In this document: positions 55,801-64,000 of the stretch, piece by piece
Layout: each line of letters starts with the position of its first letter
How positions within the stretch are numbered: the stretch's first letter is position 1
Assembly: GCA_035582835.1 (NCBI GenBank)
Contig: JAYKAV010003064.1
Location: 186,001-250,000, forward strand
Reading direction: 5' to 3'
Source: Phoebastria nigripes
Taxonomy: Eukaryota > Chordata > Aves > Procellariiformes > Diomedeidae
DNA length: 64,000 bases
Position numbers and translations under genes: made by a program
The notes under the pieces: model-generated
Database searches by the model: none
The model's input: only the letters and a program-made list of their open reading frames with translations
Told to the model about the DNA's origin: nothing

Positions 55801-58800
55801 TGTAAGATTGTATTTCAAATAAAAACTGTAAATTTGTTTATCTTACTTAATTGCTTCAAGTTAAGACAAGTTCTTCTTGTTTTATTTTACTTTACCTGTT
55901 CTTGCTTAGTCTCTGAGCTTCTACAAGGCTCTGTAAATTCCTGTTGTTCTCCACCAATATCTGCATTTCCAGACGCAAGTTCTCCAACTCATTTAATTGG
56001 TCCTAAACAAGTGAAATTGGAAACATTTTGTTTGACCAAAGACCAAATTGCAATTCCTGTATTCATTTCCAGTTGAACATGTTTTTGAGTAAAATAGAAG
56101 ACAAAACTATTTCTCAGAGAACAAGCACAGTTCTCTGGCAAAGATCTGCATCATCCTCCATTTACAGTTTCATTAGAAACTTGATTTAGAATAAATAAGT
56201 CAGAACAGTCTCATCAGCAAAAATGATGTTACCATTTGATATTCATGAACAGGAAACAACTCAGTCCTTGGGAAAATGAGATATATGGACATCTCAAGCA
56301 AGTTGTCACCATTTGTTACCAGCCTAGGTAAAGAGAAGACCAAGAACTGCCTTCCTGCTTTAATGGACAGTCTACTAAGCAGAGCTCATTAAAAATCTGA
56401 ACTCTGTATTCTGTCTTATCTTAACCTTACAAATTGCCTGTAGAGATTAACTCTAGTACCTTCAGCCTTAGAATTTCATTATTTTTAGCTCTTCGTTCTT
56501 CATTCAGTTCATGTACAAGGTGCTCCAGGTTTATTGCAGAAGCCCTCCGATCAGCTATTTCTTGCTCATGAGTTTCCAAGAGCTTTGCCAAATTCACATC
56601 AAAATTAGGGGGAGTTTTTGGACACTGGCAAGTTAAAAGAAACAAAGCCCACAAACTATTAGTAAGGAACTGTTTCCCCTATGTATTGGTTACATGTTTT
56701 AATACTTAATTGGAGACATATGCTAATAAATTCCTGGCAGACAAATCATTGATAATACATTTAAGTTACAAACAATGTGAATGGGATTTGACCATTCTTG
56801 ATACATTGTCATTTCTGGTCCCAGCCTGAAGCCATGCTGTAAAGTTTATTAGTCCTTTTCAATGAGTTTTAACAGTTATTACAATGAAAATGTTTCTCTC
56901 ACAAATGCCATACCTGGGGAAATGTTACAGAAGATGAGTCCACAAAGCAATCTATTTGCTTCATTTTTAGTTCATATTCATTCTTCCTCTTCTCCAGTTC
57001 TTCTGTCATTCTGTCCAACTATTAAAAATCCCAATTAGAATTAAATTAGCTCATAATCCACACAAAATATTAAAGAAAGCAGCAGCCAGATCTCTATTTT
57101 GAGCAAGCTTAAGTACACAAGTTATTTTAGATTACCTTAGACTTCACTTTCATAATTGTTTTCTATATTTACCTAATAACTGTTAATCATTCAATAGTTG
57201 CATGTAACAAGCATTTTTGAAAGCATATATACACTATATACTGTGTAGTTAATCTGAATTTTGTTCTTGTTGTTGGTATTTGATTTTTTTGCCTTGCTAA
57301 CACAATCTACCTTTCAAAGGGCTTGCTAGCACAGGAAAACTATTTTGAACTTTGTTGGCAAATATTACTGGTCAAAACATGATTTGATATGAACAAAGAT
57401 TTTACTGGTATAGATTTAATCAGTTTCCTCAAAGAGAACATGCTAACATGACAAAAGGACTCTTCTTTCCAAAATAACTTACCCTTATTGGAGTTTTTGC
57501 CAACACAAATATATTACTTTGCACTATGACTGTTGTGACAACTAGAGCTAAAATTTGGACAAAGGCTTAACATAGCTATTTGGTCTGCAAAAGCTCCAAA
57601 TCACTCTCAGAATGCATAATTTATAGAGCTCAACAATTATCTCCACTACATAATGATATAGTTTGTGGATAAGTGTTAAGCAGAGGAAAAAGTAATCCCC
57701 TAGGTTACACTGCTTATAACCTCAGGTTGCTCTGTTATTATAGGTACTGATAATTTTATTCTGCTTTCAGAGTAAACATTTTCGTGATCTCTAGACACCA
57801 TTTCCAAAGTATTTAAAAGTTATCTAGCTTCTGTTCAGAAGCTTTTGAACTACTACTTTGCTTTTACAGGAAGGAGCATTGCTCTTCACCAAGAGTACTT
57901 TGTACAAGATGCTCTAAAATTACAAGTAAAACCTTTTCCAGAAGCTACAATTAACCACAGTTCCCTCCCAAGGAGCCAATTATCAGAAGAATTTCCTTGT
58001 TTTACCTGTTCCCTGAGTTCCTGGATTAGAACTTCTTTCTTTTTTATGTCTTCCTGCGCACACTGAAGCAATGAATCATGTTTCTTAGAGGCCTCTGTCA
58101 GTCTTATCAGCTGATCAGTGGTATGATGCAAGTCTTCACAGAGAAGGTCTCTCTATTTTAAGTCATTGAATGAGTAAAGAAAGAAATGTTAAAGTTACTC
58201 TAAAGCAGTTGTTTCAAGATGTTTTGTCATTGTTGCTAAGATTGCTAACAGTTACAAGCATCTCCCTTTTCCCTCATGAATTGTAGCAAGCATTAATCTA
58301 TAAATTTCTTATTTTAGCACATTTTCAATATCCATTGTCTTGGTTGCAGAACAAAAATGAGAACTTTCCTACAGTATAGTTACAGTTAGATACTTGTGGG
58401 AGATATTTGGAATCAACCACTGTTTTAAAGTATAATGTATACTTAAGAAGAGATACAATTCTTTAAATAAGAAACCAGAAAGGAATGTATAGATTTTAAT
58501 CCATGCTGAATTAGTGATTACAGCTTTTTTAGTGCACTGCTATTCTGTAGATACCTCTGGATTTATTCTAGGATCTATCTGATAGGGCATCATACCTACA
58601 CAAGGTGTGTTAACCTAGAAGGAGAAACAGTATTTTAAGTGTCACCTTGGATTAGTTCTTCTTTTCCAGTCAAGAAAGCATGAAAGAAATTAGTAACTGA
58701 TGTACAAAGTCAAAGAAGGAGAAACACTATGATTTTATCAGGAGCCATTTACACCCAAGGATAACAATGTAATAAGAATTGTTACTTCAGTTTAAAAAAA

Positions 58801-61800
58801 CCAAAACAAACCAACCAAAACCAGAAAGTGATCCATTTGGCAGGCAACTCAGTTTAGGATTCCAGAATGTCAGGTTTAGATATGATTATTAATGAAGATA
58901 GTCTGTTTATTAAATGTAGTGGAAATATATTTAAGAATGGTTTTTGAGAAGCAAACACTACTCCGGAAGACTTTATTGGTGCTATATGATTGGACTAAGC
59001 ATATGTAATATGACAGATGATCTTTTAGAGATTACTTGTAAGGAGAGGCTGGTGGTTTTGACTGATGGACGTGTTCACCAAGATAATGGTGAAAGCAGTA
59101 ACAGGAAAGGCAAAGTTAAAAAGAAAGATACCATTTTAAAAAGCAAAATCGCAGTTGAATCAACCATGCATCCTAGATCTGTTTCCAGCAGGTGGAGCTT
59201 TTAGTTAAAATTATGAGTAAAGAAAAGATGTTACTGAATATAGCAGCAGTGGGGGAAGAGATAATATTAAACATCATATATTCTTCTACCTATTTTAATT
59301 TCTCAGCTGCATCATCTAATGTTGCCATTAAATTCAGCTGATGACTCCTTAGTGGCCTTAACAAAATTAAACCAGGCTTTTAGCATAGGATTTTATGAAG
59401 TACCATGTAAAATATTTATGTCAAGTAATGTGATAGTTTAACAGAATTTGTCAGGTATCTCATGAAAAATTCCTTTAAGAACATCTTAACTAGCTTTAGT
59501 TTGAACTAAAATGAGGTTAAGTATTACACAAGTATTTTAAGCAAAACCACATCCAACTGGTCTGTTGAACAAATAATCATAATATACCAACATTAATGTT
59601 TTTACCTCAATGTTATCAGCTATTTGTCTTCTCTCCAAGGCTTCCCTCAGTTCTTCAATTTTCTTTTCCTGATCCTCTATGATCCCTTTACTTTCTTCTT
59701 TTGCAGCCAGAACAAGATTATACTTGCACTACAAAAACAATTAAATTAAGTTTTAGAATATTTTAGGAAAACATGTTATCAAAAAAAGTCAGCAAACATA
59801 ATACAAATAAATGTATATCAGAAATCTTATGATGGCAACTACAAACGTTTAAAATCTGTGTCAATGACTAAAATCAGAACGATATATCATACTTGCTAAA
59901 TTGTACAAACTATGTTATTAGAAATGAGTTGTCAGAACAATGGAAAAAGATTATTAATTTAATATATATTAGCCACCACAATACATATTAACCACTAAAG
60001 CCATTATTGAAAAAAACAGATAACCATATGTAGAAATCTGCCTCATCAACATTTTGTCTGTAGGACCTTTTGAATTCATAGTTCATACATATACAGTATC
60101 TAAAGCATTCTGTGGGTTGCTCTATCAGTTTGCAAACAAGACCTATTTTAATAAAGAGGATGCATCATATTTATTCATAGTTATTCAAATACATAGTTTT
60201 AGTTCTTTATACTTATGTTTTCAGATGTAGAACACAGTAATGTCAGCAACATAAAAATTCACTCCCTCAAAAAAGAATTTACAATTCAGCTTCAATTGTT
60301 GAGGTCTTAAATTGCCAGTTTCTGAGAAAATCTAAATGTGACTGTCAGCTGAGTGTAGTTTACAGGATGTGAACAGGTCCCTTTAGAGACACTGCTCTTT
60401 ACCCACCACATGGAAAGAGTTCAGTTTTCAAGACAGCCTTAGGCATAAAACGTTCAGAAGATTTCAACATGTCAAAAGAAAGGCATCTCCTTCTAAAACG
60501 CTACAGCAAGTTACGCTGTTTGAGACCCATAAGACATGTCATTGCCTCCCATTTCTGAAAAACTATACCATGTCCTTCAAAATGACAGAACATACATTTA
60601 TATCCTCGAGCTCTCTTGTCAGCCCATCTATGGACTCAGTTTTATGATTAATTGAAGACCTCAGCTCCTGGATCTGTCTCATCAAGTCAGTTACAACTTC
60701 CTGCAACATAAAAAAAAGTTAATCCTGATACATTATATATATTTTATTACTGGACTTTTCTTTGGTGTATAGTTTGTCAACCCCAAATTTCAAACGGCCA
60801 TTTGAAAATGAGGCCTCAATACGCACATGTAAAGGAGTAACAGGAAATTTGTTGTTAAATCATTGGCTTTTGTTCTAAGCACTTACATGAAGAATTAAAT
60901 AACCTGCTGTGTTCATTAGAAGAGAAGACTAGCCCTCTGATTTAGTCTCAGTGCTGTAATGGGTTTCTAATAGGAGAATAGAAGTACTGTAGTTTTAGGT
61001 TACATTTGTTTGTAATGGAAAAAGGCACATTCAAGAAACACCACTGCACTGACAATACCAGATTCTTCTGACTTTATACATGTCAAATTTTTGGTTTTAG
61101 CATGGAAAAAGCAAGACTTACCAATGCATCACACTGGATAGTAAACACACTATGTGATTGCTTATGCCTGTTTTACATACAGCATACATGCTTGTATTAG
61201 GGGAACTTTTTGCTGTTTAAGCTTTCAGAACACCAGAGCAGTCTTTTCATGTAAAAGTGCTTTGATTTTATTAACAAAGATACCCACAGTCACATTCTTA
61301 CATCACCTTTCTTACCTTTTCTCTTAGCCCATTACAACATGACACTGACTGGAAGGACCTATTAATCATCAGGGGAATTATGCATCATTTATGCATTGAA
61401 TGTTTTGTCCAGTAGACAGCTTTACCTTGATTTTTTTTTTTGTTTAACCTTCAGTTATCTTGTGTTTTCTCTGAATGCATACCAGTTTCCTACTAGCTGC
61501 AAACTCCATGCCAGTAGAAGGTAGGACTTATTTTACCTAGATACACAGCCAGGATGGCCTAGAATCACAGAATTACTAAGTGTCATAGAAAGGCTCTGGG
61601 CTTTCAACTCTGCTACAGAACATAGTTACCTGCAAAACTAGGTATCAGTAACAGAAATAAGCCCAAACCTTATCTGCATCATTTGTCTTCTTCAAAGAAA
61701 CAATAAACTCTTCAGCAGCAGCCAGCTCCTGTTCCAATTTCTGCAGTTTTGCTTCCTAGAAGAAATAATAATTGTGAAGGAGAGACTTAATTACTTTTGA

Positions 61801-61828
61801 AGTGTGTTTTGTAAAGCACAAAGCCATG

Positions 61829-61871
<43 letters not shown>

Positions 61872-64000
61872 AAGTTGTTTACCTTACCAGAAAAATTAAG
61901 CAGTAGCTTAACAAAACCATCTGAAACTTGAGAACTCTACATTTATTTTGCTGGTAATCTACAGAACAGTCAGTTCACCAATAAAATTGCTATTAATGCA
62001 CAAGGAAATCCATGAACACACAATTTAGTCATTCAATTCTGCTGTTGTACCTGCTGCTCACACCGTGTCACCATTTCAGAGGATGGTTTCTCCACCTGTG
62101 CTTTTTCAAGTACTTTCAAGAGCTCCCTGGAGAAGAAAACATATTTCTAGTGAGAAATACAATCAGAACATGAGAGCTTTAACAAGAATCAAGTCATATA
62201 AGTTTATTCTTATTTGCACTTAATTTTTTTGAAGAGTTCTTTAACTATCACCTTCTCAGTGCTATNCAAGACTAATAGTTTAGTTACTTGCCATACACTG
62301 CTATCAGTAGTGGAACTTCATCTTTGACATGAAGAACTATACTCATAACAAAATTACATTTGTCATGTTAATTGAATACATTAAAATGAAGTGTTGTTCT
62401 AAGTTGAATAAAATAAACAAGCTCATTATGTAATTATCTCCACCCAGCTGGGGAAAGACACCTCTACAAATAGGATCCCCATCTGAATACAAAACCTAGC
62501 ATAGGACAAAACCAATAAAGTCAGATGAAAATAAACCCCACCACTAATTAAAACTTACTTTGAATTGTTTTCTTTGTCTTCTTGTAATTGTAATGTTAGT
62601 TTTTCATTATGTTCTTTTTCTGTTTTCAGGAGTTTCAAAAGGTTCTAGAATATCAAAATATATGTTGTTATAACAAGTTACAATATAAAAGGTCTTTAGA
62701 ATAATTTAAACAAAAAGAAAAAAATCTAAAAAAACTCCTAAGATGACTGAAAAAAACCCCCACAAAACCTTAGATGGAAACAGAAAGATCTTTAGCTTTG
62801 TCCTGGACAAGTTCAAAAGTAAACTCTTATTTATATTAAGCAATCAGCTCTTTTCACCTGCCATTGATAATGATTTCATATAGCTATAATGTTCCTCAAC
62901 ATATAATGTTCCTCAACATCCAAGGCTTTAAAGGGAAAAATTACAATTTTCAACTGTAGATTAATTTTGGGGGATCTTTCAAATTCTAACCAGCAGTTCA
63001 AGATATTAGACTATAAGGAATTTAAAATAATAATTTTCAATCTGTCAGTATTCCTTTAAACACTAAAAAGGAAAACGTACAGCAAACTTGCTGAGCAGGC
63101 AGTGTACACTGCAGAAAAGCAGGCAAAATCATTTGCAAAAGCCCTTGAGCAACCTTATTGCTGTTTTGCAGTCACTGCAGTCTGACAGGCTTTCAAGGAC
63201 AGCATCAACTAAATTCCAGGACAGTGATCCACCACAAAAAGGCATAGATCATTTTAACAAGATCACATCCACTACAAAAATTTTTAAGAAACTGTTTTGT
63301 AAAGATAGAATAAGTAAGCTAGTCTTAGCTAGCACTGAGATGAAAGGTCACCAGCATTTTGATGTCAGGATTCTTTTCCAAAGCAGTTTCTTATTTCTTT
63401 ACTAATTAACCCATCTCCCTCAACATTTCCAGAGCAGTTTCTTCATCTGAAAAACCTACTACTTCATCATGCTATTGGATATTTCTTGTAGCCTGTGATT
63501 GCAAAAATCTCGCACTAAGTTTTAAAAAAGATTCTGGGTACGTCTTCCAAACAAGGTCACCAGGAAACCTATTATTACTGTGGAATTTATTATTGATGAT
63601 ACAGTAACAGGAATTAAACAATCTGGCTACATGAGTAACTGTATAATAAAGTCCTTTAAAAATCTTAACTGTCTTACACAAAGCTCAGTTTTCATTGCTT
63701 CTGCTTCTTGTTTTCTGTCCTCAAGTTGTTGCTTCAGTTGATCTGTCTCAAACTTCGCTACTTCCTGCAAATTGTCATAGTCATCCTGTAGGCTTGCTTT
63801 TTCTTCAAGAATCTTTTCGTGTTCTAGCCTTTATAAAAAAACAAAACAAAACACCAAACCCACCCACAATATTAAGATAAGGGTTTGCTTCATTATAAAA
63901 ATACCCCAATCAATTGTATTTTATAATCTTCAGATAACATACAAAGTACAGTTATTTTAGAAAGAAGTGACTGGCAAACAGTAACTTTTTTTTTTTAAAC
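49748..64000 (-). CDS. KIF15: KIF15 (kinesin-12) coiled-coil tail, last 16 coding exons, partial
   Basis: KIF15/Hklp2 is a plus-end-directed mitotic kinesin that helps keep spindles bipolar and can back up KIF11/Eg5; its tail binds TPX2, and its C-terminal leucine zipper has been linked to Ki-67 (family knowledge). Sixteen exons join in frame over 1705 nt (567 full codons and a stop). The protein is almost wholly alpha-helical heptad coiled coil, rich in Glu, Lys and Leu. Diagnostic stretches are CEDLHHTTDQL with LTEASKKH, KTPPNFDVNLAKLLETHEQE, ALELKAFHEKEEIRSKLEE, and near the end LAEENGKLLGHQNLNQKIQY followed by ETEKLRVENAFLKE. The motor domain lies right of the window. The last ten residues (CDTCRHHDQL) differ from the mammalian end. 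Confidence 0.95.
50129..50260 (-). CDS. KIF15: KIF15 coding exon (window exon 15, leucine zipper)
   Basis: 132 nt, 44 codons. EMDLLRKQVDSLAEENGKLL then GHQNLNQKIQYLVKLKK, ending YAKLTE. Carries the strongly conserved GHQNLxQKIQY core of the C-terminal zipper. Donor GTAAGC, acceptor TTACAG. Confidence 0.95.
50706..50871 (-). CDS. KIF15: KIF15 coding exon (window exon 14)
   Basis: 166 nt, 55 codons plus one base. LEETKNTLKIKENTCLEMTL, ALELKAFHEKEEIRSKLEE and TYEERDRIGK. The boundary chosen by homology uses an atypical donor GTTCTA; a better GTATAA lies 9 bases further on and would add Val-Leu-Tyr in frame (exon left edge 50697). Confidence 0.88.
50872..52532 (-). other. KIF15 intron
   Basis: 1.66-kb AT-rich intron bounded by GTAAGT and GCAG. 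Nothing else recognised. Confidence 0.8.
52533..52570 (-). CDS. KIF15: KIF15 coding microexon (window exon 13)
   Basis: Only 38 nt: NKAMEEMLKIKA plus two bases. Missed by length-based gene finding but required to keep the frame between its neighbours, with consensus GTAAGT donor and TACAG acceptor. Confidence 0.9.
53171..53243 (-). CDS. KIF15: KIF15 coding exon (window exon 12)
   Basis: 73 nt, 24 codons plus one base: DQKHPDVQYLKEKEEEIAEE then RLAK. Matches the DQNHPD...RLAK stretch of mammalian KIF15. Donor GTATAT, acceptor CCTAG. Confidence 0.93.
53244..55895 (-). other. KIF15 intron
   Basis: 2.65-kb AT-rich intron, the largest between KIF15 exons in the window. No transposon or exon recognised. 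Confidence 0.75.
55896..56002 (-). CDS. KIF15: KIF15 coding exon (window exon 11)
   Basis: 107 nt, 35 codons plus two bases. DQLNELENLRLEMQILVENN then RNLQSLVEAQRLSKN; coiled coil. Donor GTAAAG, acceptor TTTAG. Confidence 0.93.
56460..56624 (-). CDS. KIF15: KIF15 coding exon (window exon 10)
   Basis: 165 nt, 55 codons. CPKTPPNFDVNLAKLLETHE, then INLEHLVHELNEERRAKNNE and ILRLK. The PKTPP motif is a conserved KIF15 signature and resembles a proline-directed kinase site (Thr-Pro). Donor GTACTA, acceptor CCAG. Confidence 0.96.
56914..57018 (-). CDS. KIF15: KIF15 coding exon (window exon 9)
   Basis: 105 nt, 35 codons. LDRMTEELEKRKNEYELKMK then QIDCFVDSSSVTFPQ. The end of this exon is less helical, a probable break in the coiled coil just before PKTPP. 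Donor GTATGG, acceptor ATAG. Confidence 0.93.
57019..58005 (-). other. KIF15 intron
   Basis: About 1 kb of AT-rich intron with no other recognised content. Confidence 0.8.
58006..58152 (-). CDS. KIF15: KIF15 coding exon (window exon 8)
   Basis: 147 nt, 49 codons. RDLLCEDLHHTTDQLIRLTE, ASKKHDSLLQCAQEDIKKKE, VLIQELREQ. Very close to mammalian KIF15. Donor GTAAAA, acceptor ATAG. Confidence 0.95.
58555..58614 (-). CDS. KIF15: KIF15 coding exon (window exon 7)
   Basis: 60 nt, 20 codons: VNTPCVGMMPYQIDPRINPE. A Pro-rich hinge that interrupts the coiled coil, with another Thr-Pro site. Donor GTATCT, acceptor TCTAG. Confidence 0.92.
58615..59605 (-). other. KIF15 intron
   Basis: About 1 kb intron. 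A plus-strand open frame (58.94-59.2 kb) has no recognisable similarity and is treated as chance. Confidence 0.8.
59606..59728 (-). CDS. KIF15: KIF15 coding exon (window exon 6)
   Basis: 123 nt, 41 codons. CKYNLVLAAKEESKGIIEDQ, EKKIEELREALERRQIADNI, E. Coiled coil. Donor GTAAAA, acceptor GTAG. Confidence 0.92.
60596..60700 (-). CDS. KIF15: KIF15 coding exon (window exon 5)
   Basis: 105 nt, 35 codons. EVVTDLMRQIQELRSSINHK then TESIDGLTRELEDIN. Donor GTATGT, acceptor TTGCAG. Confidence 0.93.
60701..61668 (-). other. KIF15 intron with a possible CR1 remnant
   Basis: About 1 kb intron. Near 61560-61610 the plus strand reads AGAATCACAGAATTACTAAG, which resembles the antisense 3' end of CR1, but the match is too short for a firm call. 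Confidence 0.45.
61669..61755 (-). CDS. KIF15: KIF15 coding exon (window exon 4)
   Basis: 87 nt, 29 codons. EAKLQKLEQELAAAEEFIVS then LKKTNDADK. The donor is GTTTGG, weaker than usual, but frame and homology fix the boundary. Confidence 0.93.
61829..61869 (+). repeat. Poly(A) tract, 41 nt
   Basis: Uninterrupted 41-base adenine run in a KIF15 intron (thymine run on the coding strand), about 75 bases upstream of window exon 4 in gene direction. Its real length may be mis-assembled. Confidence 0.9.
62051..62126 (-). CDS. KIF15: KIF15 coding exon (window exon 3)
   Basis: 76 nt, 25 codons plus one base. ELLKVLEKAQVEKPSSEMVT then RCEQQ. Donor GTACAA, acceptor CCAG. Confidence 0.92.
62559..62644 (-). 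CDS. KIF15: KIF15 coding exon (window exon 2)
   Basis: 86 nt, 28 codons plus two bases. NLLKLLKTEKEHNEKLTLQL then QEDKENNS. Coiled coil. Donor GTAAGT, acceptor TCTAG. Confidence 0.92.
62645..63677 (-). other. KIF15 intron
   Basis: About 1 kb intron between window exons 1 and 2. No further element recognised; the open frame at 63.09-63.4 kb on the plus strand is not supported. Confidence 0.8.
63678..63828 (-). CDS. KIF15: KIF15 coding exon (window exon 1, most N-terminal seen)
   Basis: 151 nt, 50 codons plus one base. LEHEKILEEKASLQDDYDNL, AKFETDQLKQQLEDRKQEAE, AMKTELC. Donor GTAAGA after the Cys codon; the acceptor ATAAAG has a purine just before AG but follows a long T-rich tract. Earlier exons, including the motor, are outside the window. 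Confidence 0.92.

Noticed and set aside
1..64000. CRISPR arrays, operons, bacterial or phage systems, tRNA or rRNA genes
   Set aside because: Nothing of the kind is seen; the sequence is vertebrate nuclear DNA with spliced genes and CR1 repeats.

Overview
This is a vertebrate nuclear window, almost certainly from a bird. All genes are split by GT-AG introns. Several CR1 LINE fragments with the avian 3' end (ATTCTATG-type terminal repeats) are present, and there is one solo LTR of an endogenous retrovirus. Scattered single Ns show it is draft assembly sequence. Four genes could be rebuilt exon by exon with reading frames continuous across every junction: ZDHHC3 (+, 3' part), TGM4 (-, complete, 14 coding exons, 708 aa), TMEM42 (-, complete, 3 coding exons, 135 aa) and KIF15 (-, the last 16 coding exons, coiled-coil tail only). 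The order ZDHHC3 / TGM4 / TMEM42 / KIF15, with ZDHHC3 converging on the other three, matches human 3p21.31 as I know it, so this is conserved microsynteny.

Layout. 1-14.7 kb: 3' end of ZDHHC3, a Golgi DHHC palmitoyltransferase. One shared exon (transmembrane segment 4) is followed by two alternative terminal exons that are visibly homologous to each other. 14.7-28.4 kb: TGM4, with the intact Cys-His-Asp catalytic triad of an active transglutaminase; two CR1 fragments sit in its introns. 28.5-42 kb: about 13.5 kb with no gene that I can support, holding a 1.5-kb CR1 with a decayed reverse transcriptase, a 545-bp solo LTR with a perfect 5-bp target duplication, and an old CR1 fragment. 42-48.1 kb: TMEM42, a small four-helix membrane protein whose first exon lies in a CpG island; its large intron 1 holds two more CR1 pieces. 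48.27-64 kb: 3' UTR and tail exons of KIF15 (kinesin-12), whose motor domain lies beyond the right edge.

The four genes do not form a functional pathway; they are neighbours by inherited synteny. KIF15 is a mitotic spindle motor, TMEM42 a small membrane protein of unknown role, TGM4 a protein cross-linker, and ZDHHC3 a Golgi S-acyltransferase.

I saw no convincing undescribed system. The more interesting observations are the duplicated, mutually exclusive last exons of ZDHHC3 split at the conserved TTxE motif, a weak donor with an in-frame alternative in KIF15, a Cys/His-rich KIF15 C-terminus, a dilysine C-terminus on TMEM42, the very tight KIF15-TMEM42 spacing, and the solo LTR. Exon boundaries were read by eye from splice signals and remembered mammalian homologues; no alignment program was used.
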